64,000 nt of DNA from Tsukamurella sp. 1534 (GCF_000312385.1 NZ_HE997626.1:2454405-2518404), one strand, 5' to 3'; positions 26,657-35,191 are shown, counted from the first letter of the stretch. Notes: a model not told the origin generated them from the letters alone. Made by a program: numbers and translations.

Positions 26657-27052
26657 TCACTTGTCGCGGGCGATCTTCACGGCGGTCGTGATCATCGGCA
26701 GCTGCAGCGGGAGCCGCGCGTACGCGCCCAGGCGCAGGGGGAGCGGCTTGTCCGACCACTGCTGCGCCATGTAGACGTTGGCCGGGAACACCGCGGCGAA
26801 CAGCGCGACGGCGGCCACGCCGCCCAGCCGGCGGGTGCGCGGCACCGCGAGCAGGCCGGCCGTGGTCAGCTCTGCGACGCCGGACAGCTGCGTCGCGCGG
26901 CGCGGCGTGAGCCCCAGCGGCAGGTTCGGCGGGACGATCGAGTCGAACGGCTTGGGGGCGACGAAGTGCGCGACGCCCATGCCCGCCAGCGAGAGGGCCA
27001 TGCCGCGCGCGGCCTTGTCGGAGCGGCGGGGGCCGTCAGTGGTGGACACCAT
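26657..27052 (-). CDS. DoxX-family membrane protein
   Basis: A 131-residue protein with about four hydrophobic helices, including FVAPKPFDSIVPPNLP and SGVAELTTAGLLAV, typical of DoxX/DoxD-like membrane proteins. Function is unknown; relatives are linked to thiol redox or quinone reactions. It ends with a short Lys-rich tail. It is convergent with adnB with no spacer and divergent from the potassium channel gene. Confidence 0.8.
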   Translation of the reverse strand: MVSTTDGPRRSDKAARGMALSLAGMGVAHFVAPKPFDSIVPPNLPLGLTPRRATQLSGVAELTTAGLLAVPRTRRLGGVAAVALFAAVFPANVYMAQQWSDKPLPLRLGAYARLPLQLPMITTAVKIARDK

Positions 27053-27148
27053 GCACCGATTGTGGCAGATTGCTCGTCGGTTCCGGCAGACGTGCTAGAC
27101 CGGACATGTACTGCAAAGCCGCTGTGCAAAGGAACGTCCAGGTAGGTA

Positions 27149-28249
27149 ATGGCCGCACGAACCAAGTTCCGTCGCCGGAGCAAGTCCGAGCTGACGGATC
27201 TCCCCGACCACGCACTGGTCAGCGTCCTGCGGATCCCCGCGGGGGACGCCAGTCCCTGGCGCGCCATCGGTGCCCGCGTCCTCGTCGCCCTCGGAGCGCT
27301 TTTCCTTGCCGTGATCGTGGTGTACCTCGAGCGCGACGGCTACCGCGACGCCGCCATCGAGGGCGACTACACCACCAACAAGCAGCTGACGTTCCTCGAC
27401 TGCCTGTACTACGCGACGGTCTCGCTCTCGACCACGGGCTACGGCGACATCACGCCGGTCACGCAGTCGGCGCGACTGATCAACGTTCTACTCATCACGC
27501 CTTTGCGCGTGCTCTTCCTCATCGTCCTGGTCGGTACCACTCTGCAGGTCCTCACGGAGCGGTCCCGGCAGGCGTTCAAAATCAAGAGCTGGAGGTCTGC
27601 TGTGCACAACCACACGATCGTCGTGGGCTACGGCACCAAGGGCCGGACCGCGGTGAGCGCGATGATCAACGACGGCATGGAGCCGAGCAAGATCGTCGTC
27701 GTCGACACCGATCAGGCCGTCCTGGAGGCCGCCGAGATCGATGGTCTCGTCACCGTCCGCGGCGACGCCACCAAGGCCGACGTCCTGCGGCTCGCGGGCG
27801 CGCCCCGCGCGGCGTCGATCATCGTCGGCGCGAACCGGGACGACGCCGCGGTGATGGTCACCCTCACGGCGCGCGAGCTGGCGCCGAGGGCCAAGATCGT
27901 CGCCTCCATCCGGGAGTCCGAGAACACCCACCTGCTGCGGCAGTCCGGCGCCGATTCCGTGGTGGTCTCCTCCGAGACCGCGGGCCGCCTGCTGGGCATG
28001 GCCACCACGACCCCGTCGGTGGTGGAGATGATCGAGGACCTGCTGTCCCCGGGCGACGGTTTCAACATCGCCGAGCGCGAGGTGACCCGCGTCGAGGTGG
28101 GCCGCTCCCCGCGCCACCTGCCGAACATTGTTCTCGGCGTGGTCCGCAAGGGCAATCTGTACCGCGTCGATTCGCCCGCCGTCGCCGTCGTCGAGGCCGG
28201 CGACCGCCTCCTGTTCGTCCGCAACGCCGACGCCAAGGTCCCCAACTAG
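27149..28249 (+). CDS. potassium channel with RCK/TrkA-N domain
   Basis: A 366-residue K+ channel, equivalent in position to M. tuberculosis Rv3200c. Two transmembrane helices (about 37-57 and 105-129) flank a pore loop with selectivity filter TTGYGD. A cytoplasmic RCK domain (Rossmann GYGTKGRTAV, about 150-270) and a TrkA-C domain follow, so gating by nucleotide or ions is expected. ATG 27149 lies about 100 bases after the divergent DoxX start. It stands alone between convergent genes. Confidence 0.93.
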   Translation: MAARTKFRRRSKSELTDLPDHALVSVLRIPAGDASPWRAIGARVLVALGALFLAVIVVYLERDGYRDAAIEGDYTTNKQLTFLDCLYYATVSLSTTGYGDITPVTQSARLINVLLITPLRVLFLIVLVGTTLQVLTERSRQAFKIKSWRSAVHNHTIVVGYGTKGRTAVSAMINDGMEPSKIVVVDTDQAVLEAAEIDGLVTVRGDATKADVLRLAGAPRAASIIVGANRDDAAVMVTLTARELAPRAKIVASIRESENTHLLRQSGADSVVVSSETAGRLLGMATTTPSVVEMIEDLLSPGDGFNIAEREVTRVEVGRSPRHLPNIVLGVVRKGNLYRVDSPAVAVVEAGDRLLFVRNADAKVPN

Positions 28250-28301
28250 CCACCCGCGTTCCGAGATTCGGGTCCTACGAGGGCCGGCTGCCGGACGGCG
28301 G

Positions 28302-29117
28302 TCAGGGGCCCGTGGCGACGGGGCGGGAGTCGTCGGCCGAGTACTGGGACCAGCTTCCCGGGTACAGCAGGCCGTGGCCGAAGCCGGCGTGCTCCGCGAC
28401 CACGAGGTCGTGGCAGGCGCTGACGCCCGACCCGCAGTAGGCGATGAACGGCCCGTCGGGCGTGAGGCCCGCGTCCGAGAACCGTTGCCGGAGCACGTCG
28501 ACGGGCAGCAGCGCGCCCTCGACGACGTGCTCCCGGCACGGAACGTTGCGGGCGCCGGGGATGTGGCCGGCGCGGGGATCGATCGTCTCGTTCTCCCCGG
28601 CGAATCGGTCCGCGGGCCGGGCGTCGATCACCGGCATCGCGCCGGATTCGGCGGCGCGGGCGGTGTCGTCGAGCGAGGCCAGCAGTTCCGTCGGCCAGGG
28701 GCGCGGGGTGAATTCCGCGGGAGCCGGCGGCGCGCTCTCCGGGGTGAACGCGCCGAGCGCCTCGGGCGGACCGTCGAGCAGTGCCGCGGATTCGCCGAGC
28801 GCGCGCAGCATCCACACGAGCCGCGCGGCCATCACGCCGCCCGCGTCGTCGTAGGCCACCACGGTGGCGCCGTCGCCGATCCCGGCCGCAGACATCCCCG
28901 CGGCGAACACCTCGGGTGAGGGAAGCGGGTGGCGGCCCTCGGCCGCGCTCGGCGACCCCGCGAGGAAGGTGTCCAGATCGACGTACACCGCGCCCGGGAC
29001 GTGCCCCGCGTCGTAGGCCTCCCGCGTCGAGCTGCCGTCCAGGTAGCAGCGGGTGTCGGCGAGGATCACGGTGGGCTCGGCGCGCACCCGGGCGGCGTCC
29101 ACGATCGGTTCGATCAT
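28302..29117 (-). CDS. thiosulfate/3-mercaptopyruvate sulfurtransferase
   Basis: A 271-residue two-domain rhodanese. The N-terminal inactive domain has YDDAGGVMAARL; the C-terminal catalytic domain has the Cys in YCGSGVSACHD. The CGSGxTA-type loop, here CGSGVSA, is more typical of mercaptopyruvate sulfurtransferases than of CRKGVT rhodaneses. It transfers sulfane sulfur to cyanide or thiols. Its ATG is 6 bases after TAGGCT on the minus strand, a -10 that overlaps that of the divergent nudC, so both are probably leaderless and start within about 25 bases of each other. Confidence 0.9.
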   Translation of the reverse strand: MIEPIVDAARVRAEPTVILADTRCYLDGSSTREAYDAGHVPGAVYVDLDTFLAGSPSAAEGRHPLPSPEVFAAGMSAAGIGDGATVVAYDDAGGVMAARLVWMLRALGESAALLDGPPEALGAFTPESAPPAPAEFTPRPWPTELLASLDDTARAAESGAMPVIDARPADRFAGENETIDPRAGHIPGARNVPCREHVVEGALLPVDVLRQRFSDAGLTPDGPFIAYCGSGVSACHDLVVAEHAGFGHGLLYPGSWSQYSADDSRPVATGP

Positions 29118-29123
29118 GCCCTC

Positions 29124-29133
29124 AGCCTACGAT
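29124..29133. promoter_or_regulatory. overlapping divergent -10 elements
   Basis: AGCCTACGAT holds TAGGCT (minus, 29129-29124) 6 bases before the rhodanese ATG at 29117, and TACGAT (plus, 29128-29133) 7 bases before GTG 29141 of nudC. The two hexamers share the TA at 29128-29129, so polymerase should occupy only one at a time. Confidence 0.55.
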
Positions 29134-30037
29134 GGTGAGCGTGGCAAAGCTCACCCTGACAGTGCCCCCTCTCCTCTCCCGCTACCACGTCGACCGCGCC
29201 GACGAGCTGCGCGCCGACCCCGCGGCCCTCGACACGGCGTGGCCCACCGCCGAGGTGCTGCGGGTCGACCCGCGCGGCCGCTTCGCCCTCGACGGCACCG
29301 CGCTCGTGTTCGCGCGCGGCCACGAGATCGCCGCCGAACGCCCGGTGGGCGCGGTCCTGCTCGGCAGGGTCGACGGTGCGCTCGTGTTCGCCCTGCGGGT
29401 GGAGAAGTTCGACGGCGCGGACCTCCGGATGCGCGGGCACCTGCTCTCACCGGTCGATTCGGCGCTGATCGCCGAGGCGCTCGGCATCCTGAACTGGCAC
29501 GCGTCGGCCGGGTTCTCCCCGGTCGACGGGGGCCCGACGGTGCCCGGCCGCGCCGGCTGGGTGCGCTCCACGGAGTCCGGTGCGGAGGAGTTCCCGCGAA
29601 CCGACGCGGCGATGATCACGCTGGTCCACGACGGCGCGGATCAGGTGCTGCTGGGCCGCCAACACCAGTGGCCCGAGCGACTGTTCTCGCTGTTCGCGGG
29701 CTTCGTGGAGCCGGGCGAGTCGCTCGAACAGTGCGTGGCGCGGGAACTGCGCGAGGAGGTGGGCATCGAGGTCGACGACATCGCCTACGTCGCCAGCCAG
29801 CCGTGGCCGTTCCCGCGGTCGCTCATGCTGGGGTTCACGGCCCGCGCGGATCGGGAGGCGCAGCTGACCTTCCACGACGGCGAGATCGCCGAGGCGCGCT
29901 GGTTCAGCCGCCTGCAGGTGCGCGAGGCGCTGGCGGCGGGCGACTGGAGCACCGATGCCCCCGATGCCCCGCTCCTGCTGCCCAATTCGATCTCCATCGC
30001 CCGGGGCATCGTCGAGGCCTGGGCGGGCGTCGACTGA
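29132..30037 (+). CDS. nudC: NAD(H) diphosphatase NudC
   Basis: A 301-residue Nudix hydrolase cleaving NAD(H), and possibly NAD-capped RNA, to NMN(H) and AMP; Rv3199c counterpart. The Nudix box GFVEPGESLEQCVARELREE is followed by VGI and the NudC-specific SQPWPFPRSLM. The zinc ribbon is degenerate: the segment NWHASAGFSPVDGGPTVP has no Cys where E. coli NudC has CxxC pairs. ATG 29132 is the first start, but the -10 TACGAT overlaps it and places leaderless transcription at GTG 29141, so the protein may begin VAKLTLTVP. Confidence 0.9.
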   Translation: MVSVAKLTLTVPPLLSRYHVDRADELRADPAALDTAWPTAEVLRVDPRGRFALDGTALVFARGHEIAAERPVGAVLLGRVDGALVFALRVEKFDGADLRMRGHLLSPVDSALIAEALGILNWHASAGFSPVDGGPTVPGRAGWVRSTESGAEEFPRTDAAMITLVHDGADQVLLGRQHQWPERLFSLFAGFVEPGESLEQCVARELREEVGIEVDDIAYVASQPWPFPRSLMLGFTARADREAQLTFHDGEIAEARWFSRLQVREALAAGDWSTDAPDAPLLLPNSISIARGIVEAWAGVD

Positions 30038-30061
30038 CGGAGTCCGAACAGACGGACCGGA

Positions 30062-30301
30062 TCAGACGCCCAGCTTGCGCTTGACGTCGGCGAGCGACGG
30101 GTTGGTCGCGGTGCTGCCGTCGGTGTACTTCACGGTGGGCACGGTCTGGTTGCCGCCGTTGACGCCCTCGACGAACTGCGCGGCCGACGGATCCTCCTCG
30201 ATGTTGATCTCGGTCCACTCGATCCCGTTGGCCTTGAGGCCGGTCTTGAGGCGGTTGCAGTATCCGCACCACGTGGTGGTGTACATCGTCAGCTGGCTCA
30301 T
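30062..30301 (-). CDS. mrx1: mycoredoxin 1
   Basis: A 79-residue glutaredoxin fold with active site WCGYC and the cis-Pro segment TVPTVKYTDG, matching mycoredoxin Mrx1 (Rv3198A). It reduces mycothiol-mixed disulfides in the cytoplasm of mycothiol-producing actinobacteria. The flanking order nudC-mrx1-uvrD2 is as in mycobacteria. The ATG at 30301 is used; an upstream in-frame start would run into the uvrD2 promoter. It converges on nudC with a 24-base gap. Confidence 0.93.
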   Translation of the reverse strand: MSQLTMYTTTWCGYCNRLKTGLKANGIEWTEINIEEDPSAAQFVEGVNGGNQTVPTVKYTDGSTATNPSLADVKRKLGV

Positions 30302-30378
30302 ACCTGTAGCCAACCATGCGCGGGCCGCGATTCTTCCCCGCCCCGGACTTGTCGGGGCGGGCTGGAATACTCGGGGCC

Positions 30379-32475
30379 GTGATCGAAGCATTGGACCCGG
30401 AGCAGCAGGAAGCGGTCGTCGCGCCGCGAGGGCCGGTGTGCGTGCTGGCGGGCGCGGGCACGGGTAAGACCCGCACGATCACCCACCGGATCGCGCACCA
30501 GGTGTCCACGGGGCACGTCGCCGCCGGTCAGGTGCTCGCCGTCACGTTCACCTCCCGCGCCGCGGGAGAGATGCGGGCCCGGCTGCGCAGCCTGAACATC
30601 GGCGGGGGAGACGGTGCGCCCGGCGTCCAGGCCGTCACGTTCCACGCCGCCGCGATGCGGCAGTTGCGGTACTTCTGGCCGCGCGCCATCGGGGACACGC
30701 GCTGGGAGCTGCTGGACAACAAGTTCCCCATCGTCGGCCGCGCGGCGCGCGACTGCGACCTGCGGCCGGAGACGGACACCGTGCGCGACCTGCTGTCCGA
30801 GATCGACTGGGCGAAGGCATCGCTGGTCACGCCGGAGACCTACGCCAAGGCCGTCGAGGACGCGGACCGCACCGCGCCGATGGCGCCCGGCACCGTCGCC
30901 GACGTGTACGCCGCCTACGAGCGCCGCAAGACCGACGCCGAGGGCAACCGGCTGCTCGACTTCGACGACCTGATCCTGGTCACCGCCGCCATCCTGGAGG
31001 ACAACCCCGTGGTGGCGGAGGAGTTCCGGGACCGCTACCGCAGCTTCGTCGTGGACGAGTACCAGGACGTCACGCCCCTGCAGCAGCAGCTGCTCAACGC
31101 GTGGCTCGGTGAGCGTGACGACCTGACCGTGGTCGGGGACGCGAACCAGACCATCTACTCCTTCACCGGCGCCACCCCGAACTATCTGCTGGACTTCACC
31201 CGCCGGTTCGAGGACGCCACCATCGTGCGGCTGCAGCGCGACTACCGCTCCACGCCGCAGGTCGTCGCCCTGGCCAACAAGGTGATCGGGGAGGCCAAGG
31301 GCCGCGTCGCGGGCACCCGGCTCGAGCTGGTGGGGCAGCGCGGGGACGGTCCCGCACCCATCTACGCGGAGGCCGACGACGAGCCGGCCGAGGCCAAGCT
31401 CGTGGCCACCCGGATCCGCGAGCTCATGGCCAAGGGCGTTCCCGCCAGCGAGATCGCCATCCTCTACCGGATCAACGCGCAGTCGGCCGTCCACGAAGCC
31501 GCGCTCACCGAGGCCGGTATCCCGTACCAGGTGCGCGGGGGCAGCGCCTTCTTCGAGCGGCCCGAGATCGGGCAGGCCGTCCGCGCCCTGATGTCCCGCG
31601 CGGGCCAGTTCGGCGGCGTCTCGGGCGACGAGCTGCTGTCCCTCGTCTCCGGTGCCCTGGAGGGCCTCGGCCTCACCAAGGAGCCGCCCGACGGTGCGCG
31701 CGCCCTGGAACGCTGGCAGGCGCTCAACGCGCTGGTGGAGCTCACCGCCGACCTGGCGAGGGAGCGTCCCGGGCTGACGCTCGCCGAACTCCTGGGGGAG
31801 CTGCGCGCCCGCGCGGAGGCCAAGCACCCGCCCACCATGCAGGGCGTCACGCTGTCGTCGCTGCACGCCGCGAAGGGCCTGGAGTGGGACGCGGTGTTCC
31901 TGGTGGGGCTGACCGAGGGATCGGTGCCGATCGCGCAGGCCATCGCCAAGGGCGACCCGGAGCCGATCGAGGAGGAGCGCCGACTGCTGTACGTGGGCGT
32001 GACCCGCGCCCGCGAGCACCTGCACCTGTCCTGGGCGCTGGCCCGCAACGAGGGCGGCCGCAAGACGCGGAAGCGCACCCGCTTCCTCGACGTGGTCTCC
32101 GCGCACGCCGACGCGGGCCGGCCGCGCACCCTCGTCGACTCCGGGCCGTCGAAGGGCAAGCGCCGCTCGTCGGACGTGTGCCGGGTGTGCGGTTCGATCC
32201 TCGACACCCGCGAGGAGAAGCTGCTCTCCCGCTGCGAGGACTGCCCCTCGGACCTCAACGACGAGCTGCTCAAGGCGCTCAAGGTGTGGCGCACGAGCCA
32301 GGCCAGCGACCAGCAGATCCCGCCCTACACGATCTTCTCGAACGCCACCCTGTTCGCGATCGCCGAGCACCAGCCGCGCAGCCGCGCCCAATTGGTCCGG
32401 ATCAACGGCATCGGCGCCACGAAAGCTGACAAGTACGGTGACGAGGTCCTGGCGCTCGTCTCCGAGCACGGGTAG
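30379..32475 (+). CDS. uvrD2: UvrD2-type DNA helicase with HRDC domain
   Basis: A 698-residue SF1A 3'-5' helicase. Walker A AGAGTGKTRT, motif II VDEYQDVTPLQ, GDANQTIYSFTGA, SSLHAAKGLEWD and YVGVTRAREHLH are all intact. The C-terminal part carries the UvrD2-specific tetracysteine module (CRVCGS then CEDC, about residues 600-625) and an HRDC domain (about 630-698). In mycobacteria this helicase is essential or near-essential. GTG 30379 is chosen; AATACT 7 bases upstream suggests a leaderless mRNA. The whiB7 leader follows. Confidence 0.94.
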   Translation: MIEALDPEQQEAVVAPRGPVCVLAGAGTGKTRTITHRIAHQVSTGHVAAGQVLAVTFTSRAAGEMRARLRSLNIGGGDGAPGVQAVTFHAAAMRQLRYFWPRAIGDTRWELLDNKFPIVGRAARDCDLRPETDTVRDLLSEIDWAKASLVTPETYAKAVEDADRTAPMAPGTVADVYAAYERRKTDAEGNRLLDFDDLILVTAAILEDNPVVAEEFRDRYRSFVVDEYQDVTPLQQQLLNAWLGERDDLTVVGDANQTIYSFTGATPNYLLDFTRRFEDATIVRLQRDYRSTPQVVALANKVIGEAKGRVAGTRLELVGQRGDGPAPIYAEADDEPAEAKLVATRIRELMAKGVPASEIAILYRINAQSAVHEAALTEAGIPYQVRGGSAFFERPEIGQAVRALMSRAGQFGGVSGDELLSLVSGALEGLGLTKEPPDGARALERWQALNALVELTADLARERPGLTLAELLGELRARAEAKHPPTMQGVTLSSLHAAKGLEWDAVFLVGLTEGSVPIAQAIAKGDPEPIEEERRLLYVGVTRAREHLHLSWALARNEGGRKTRKRTRFLDVVSAHADAGRPRTLVDSGPSKGKRRSSDVCRVCGSILDTREEKLLSRCEDCPSDLNDELLKALKVWRTSQASDQQIPPYTIFSNATLFAIAEHQPRSRAQLVRINGIGATKADKYGDEVLALVSEHG

Positions 32476-32490
32476 CGCCGAAACCGCAGG

Positions 32491-32530
32491 TCAAAAATAA
32501 CTTGTGTGAATAGTTTCGCCCGCATACTGT
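32491..32530 (+). promoter_or_regulatory. whiB7 promoter with WhiB7-type AT-rich element
   Basis: TCAAAAATAA (32491-32500) lies directly upstream of -35 TTGTGT (32502-32507), a 17-base spacer, and -10 TACTGT (32525-32530). An AT-rich stretch next to the -35 is the binding site through which WhiB7 with SigA activates its own gene in mycobacteria and Streptomyces. The match is by eye. Confidence 0.75.
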
Positions 32531-32626
32531 GGATCTCGACCGCACGGGAAGACGCGCGAGGCTGGTTTCTGGCCGCCTCGCCCGCCGAGCCGTGATTGAC
32601 CGTACGCATGGAAGGAGGCAAACGAA

Positions 32627-32833
32627 ATGAACAACGCAATCATCAACGCAGGACAGCAGTTCACCGCAGCAGAGGGTGGAGTGTTCGCTGCAGCAGCGGT
32701 TCGTGTCGACGCCTCCGCCCACGCCCTGCCCGTCATGACGCCGCGACCCTGGCGTCATCGCACCGGCAAGGCGACGTACGTCGTCGATCGCGAACCGCTC
32801 ACGCGCCCCGTGTGTTCCATGCGACGAGGTTAG
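32627..32833 (+). CDS. whiB7 upstream ORF (leader peptide)
   Basis: A 68-codon ORF in the whiB7 leader with a strong ribosome-binding site, AAGGAGG at 32612-32618, 8 bases before the ATG. The peptide begins MNNAIINAGQQFTAAEGG, is Ala- and Arg-rich, and has no recognised domain. In mycobacteria a uORF in this place couples ribosome stalling by antibiotics to read-through of an attenuator and whiB7 induction. Position, RBS strength and hairpins support the same role here. The ORF ends 209 bases before whiB7. It probably acts through its translation rather than as a product. Confidence 0.65.
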   Translation: MNNAIINAGQQFTAAEGGVFAAAAVRVDASAHALPVMTPRPWRHRTGKATYVVDREPLTRPVCSMRRG

Positions 32834-32860
32834 GTCTCAGACCCACCTCCATCACATTCA

Positions 32861-32928
32861 CCACGGGACCCGCAGCCGCGCGGAACCCGTGGTTCTCCGG
32901 TACCTGATCCGCCCCGCCTCGTCGGGGC
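32861..32928 (+). promoter_or_regulatory. whiB7 leader hairpins (candidate attenuator)
   Basis: Two hairpins lie between the uORF stop and whiB7: CCACGGG (32861-32867) with CCCGTGG (32886-32892), and GCCCCG (32911-32916) with CGGGGC (32923-32928) around a CCTCGT loop. They have no U-tract. Their position fits an attenuator or anti-terminator controlled by uORF translation. Confidence 0.5.
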
Positions 32929-33042
32929 CTCGAGCAGGTCACCGCCACACGGTTCGCGCACTCACCGTCAGAGAACATCCCGTGCGCCTACCCGGCGCCG
33001 CTACCGAGGCCGCCTGTGAACCAGGCGGAAAGGTGACCAGAA

Positions 33043-33339
33043 GTGCCGACCATCATGGACGAACGCCCGGTCGTCCGAAACATCGAAGAAGTTGACATCG
33101 ACATCAGCGGCAGTATCCCCTGCCGCGCAACCGATCCCGACCTGTGGTTCGCCGAGGCCCCGTCGGACCTCGAGCACGCCAAGCAGCTCTGCGAAGGATG
33201 CCCCCTCCAGCGCGCCTGCCTCGCCGCCGCTCTCGAGCGTGGCGAGCCGTGGGGCGTGTGGGGCGGACAGATCTTCGACCAGGGTGTCGTGATCGCCCGC
33301 AAGCGTCCTCGCGGACGGCCGCGGAAGAACGCGGCGTGA
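33043..33339 (+). CDS. whiB7: WhiB7 redox-sensitive antibiotic-response regulator
   Basis: A 98-residue Wbl protein. The 4Fe-4S ligands are Cys27, Cys50, Cys53 and Cys59; the beta-turn EPWGVWGGQ follows. The C-terminal RPRGRPRK (88-95) is the AT-hook that distinguishes WhiB7 from other Wbl proteins and binds the AT-rich promoter element. It works with the principal sigma factor to switch on intrinsic drug-resistance genes. GTG 33043 is preceded by GGCGGAAAGG; ATG 33055 is an alternative. The long leader with uORF indicates attenuation control plus autoactivation. Confidence 0.95.
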   Translation: MPTIMDERPVVRNIEEVDIDISGSIPCRATDPDLWFAEAPSDLEHAKQLCEGCPLQRACLAAALERGEPWGVWGGQIFDQGVVIARKRPRGRPRKNAA

Positions 33340-33353
33340 CGCCGCTCGACACG

Positions 33354-33406
33354 GTGAGCCCCGGCTCCCGGCCCTCGCAGCAGGGCCTCGGGAGACCGGG
33401 GCTCAC
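33354..33406 (+). terminator. terminator after whiB7
   Basis: A perfect 11-bp outer stem, GTGAGCCCCGG with CCGGGGCTCAC, continues through CTCCC/GGGAG and GCCCT/AGGGC to a short loop. No U-tract. The rest of 33407-33612 up to the acyl-CoA dehydrogenase gene shows nothing I can name. Confidence 0.8.
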
Positions 33407-33612
33407 TCGTCTCCGGGGCCGGTGCGCCTCGGGCCGGCGCGCCGGCAGCGGCGCAGGGCGACCCGTTGGTCCCCGTCACGCCGCGACGTCCCGCGGACTG
33501 TCTCCCCGCACATAGGCTCCCGCCGGTCCCGCCCCGCACACTGGGAATGCGCCCGCCGTGACCCGCCTCACACGGCGAGCGCGAGGCGATCACGCCGACG
33601 AAGGGACCTCCC

Positions 33613-34821
33613 ATGACCGATCAGACCACCGCCGCGCTGGCCGACGGCATCGCCCGCGCCCGCGGGACCGACTACCTGCACATGCGCGCCCTGCTCAGCC
33701 CGGACGAGTCCGCACTGCTCGACAAGGTGCGCGACTTCGGTGAGCGGGAACTGCTGCCGATCGTCAACGACTACTGGGAGCGCGGCGAATTCCCCTTCGA
33801 GGTGCTTCCGAAGCTCCGCGATCTGCAGATCGTGGGCGACACGATGAGCGGATACGGCATCACCCCGATGACCGCGGTGGGGCAGGGGCTCGTCTCCTAC
33901 GAGCTCGGCCGGATCGACGGCAGCATAGGCACTTTCATGGGCGTGCACGTGGGGCTCGCCATGCAGTCCGTGTACAAGCTGGGCTCCGAGGAGCAGCGGG
34001 AGCGGTGGCTGCCCGCGATGGCGCGGCTCGAGAGGATCGGCGCCTTCGCGCTCACCGAGCCCGACCACGGTTCCGACTCGGTGGCCCTCGAGGCCACGGC
34101 CACCCGCGACGGCGACCACTGGGTCCTCAACGGCGCCAAGCGCTGGCCCGGCAACGCGGTGTGGTGCGACGTCATCGTGGTGTTCGCGCGCGACACCGCC
34201 GACGGCAAGGTGAAGGCGTTCGTCGTGGAGAAGGACGACCCCGGATACGGCGCTACCAAGATCGAGGGCAAGGTGTCGCTGCGGATGGTGCAGAACGCGG
34301 ACATCGTGCTCGACGGGGTCCGCGTGCCCGACGACCGGCGGCTGGTGCACTGCAACGGGTTCCCCGACGTGGCCAAGGTTCTCATGGGCACCAGGAACAT
34401 GGTGGCGTGGGCGTCCGCCGGGCACGCCGTGGCGGCCTACGAGATCGCGCTCACGTACGCGCAGCGGCGGATCCAGTTCGGCAAGCCGATCGCGGCGACG
34501 CAGGGCGTGCAGGCGAAGTTGGTGGAGATGCTCGCCGAGGTCACAGCGATGCAGCTGTACTGCATCCGCCTGGGCCGGCTGCTCGACGAGGGTGCGGTCA
34601 CCGACACCATGGCCGCCCTGGCGAAGTACTTCTGCAGCGTCAAGGCGCGGCACGTGTGCCGCCTGGCGCGGGACGTGCTCGGCGGCAACGGGATCACGCT
34701 CGACTTCCACGTCATGCGTCACCTCTGCGATATGGAGGCGCTGGTCACCTACGAGGGGACCGCCGAGGTGCAGTCGCTCATCGTCGGCCGGGACATCACG
34801 GGCTCGGGCGCGTTCGCGTGA
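33613..34821 (+). CDS. acyl-CoA dehydrogenase (glutaryl-CoA dehydrogenase-like)
   Basis: A 402-residue flavin acyl-CoA dehydrogenase. The FAD/substrate segment FALTEPDHGSD, WVLNGAKRWPGNA, and QFGKPIAATQGVQAKLVEM are typical, and the catalytic Glu lies in TYEGTAEVQSLIVGRDITG, the position used by glutaryl-CoA and short-branched dehydrogenases. The Arg specific for glutarate is not certain. The ATG has GGGACC upstream. It stands alone between the whiB7 terminator and a convergent VOC gene, so its pathway cannot be read from neighbours. Confidence 0.88.
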   Translation: MTDQTTAALADGIARARGTDYLHMRALLSPDESALLDKVRDFGERELLPIVNDYWERGEFPFEVLPKLRDLQIVGDTMSGYGITPMTAVGQGLVSYELGRIDGSIGTFMGVHVGLAMQSVYKLGSEEQRERWLPAMARLERIGAFALTEPDHGSDSVALEATATRDGDHWVLNGAKRWPGNAVWCDVIVVFARDTADGKVKAFVVEKDDPGYGATKIEGKVSLRMVQNADIVLDGVRVPDDRRLVHCNGFPDVAKVLMGTRNMVAWASAGHAVAAYEIALTYAQRRIQFGKPIAATQGVQAKLVEMLAEVTAMQLYCIRLGRLLDEGAVTDTMAALAKYFCSVKARHVCRLARDVLGGNGITLDFHVMRHLCDMEALVTYEGTAEVQSLIVGRDITGSGAFA

Positions 34822-34828
34822 CGTGCGC

Positions 34829-35191
34829 TCACGCGGGGGCCGAGGCGGGCTGTGACAGGCAGACGAGGTGGCCGTCGGCGTCCCGCACGACGGCCATCCG
34901 TTCGCCCCACGGCCTCGTCGACGGGGCGTCGGCCACGGCGCCGCCGTCGTCGATCCACCGCGCGACGGTCGCGTCCACGTCGTCGACGAGGAAGCCGAGC
35001 GCGACAGCGGTGTCACTGGCCCGCGCCGGGCGTTCGTGCAGCATGAGCTCGACGCCGTCGTCGGTGCGCAGCCACGCGAGTTCGCCGGCCGCGCGTTCCA
35101 CCGGCAGTCCCAGCAGGTCCCGGTAGAAGCCGAGCGCCTGCTCGAGCCCGGACACGGAGACGACGATCCGGGAGATCCGCGGTGTGGTCAT
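34829..35191 (-). CDS. VOC/glyoxalase-family protein
   Basis: A 120-residue vicinal-oxygen-chelate fold with two beta-alpha-beta-beta-beta units (RIVVSVSGLEQALGFYRDLLG; LGFLVDDVDATVARWIDDG). Metal ligands appear incomplete, with one Glu in VELMLHE, so it may be a binding protein or isomerase of unknown substrate. The ATG at 35191 is 6 bases from TACGGT on the minus strand, giving a leaderless mRNA. Its promoter lies at the truncated end of the adjacent MarR remnant, suggesting the pair was once a divergent gene plus regulator. Confidence 0.82.
   Translation of the reverse strand: MTTPRISRIVVSVSGLEQALGFYRDLLGLPVERAAGELAWLRTDDGVELMLHERPARASDTAVALGFLVDDVDATVARWIDDGGAVADAPSTRPWGERMAVVRDADGHLVCLSQPASAPA

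Noticed and set aside
32911-32928. GCCCCG/CGGGGC hairpin as an ordinary terminator of uvrD2
   Set aside because: It lies within the whiB7 leader, over 400 bases beyond uvrD2, without a U-tract. An attenuator role fits better.
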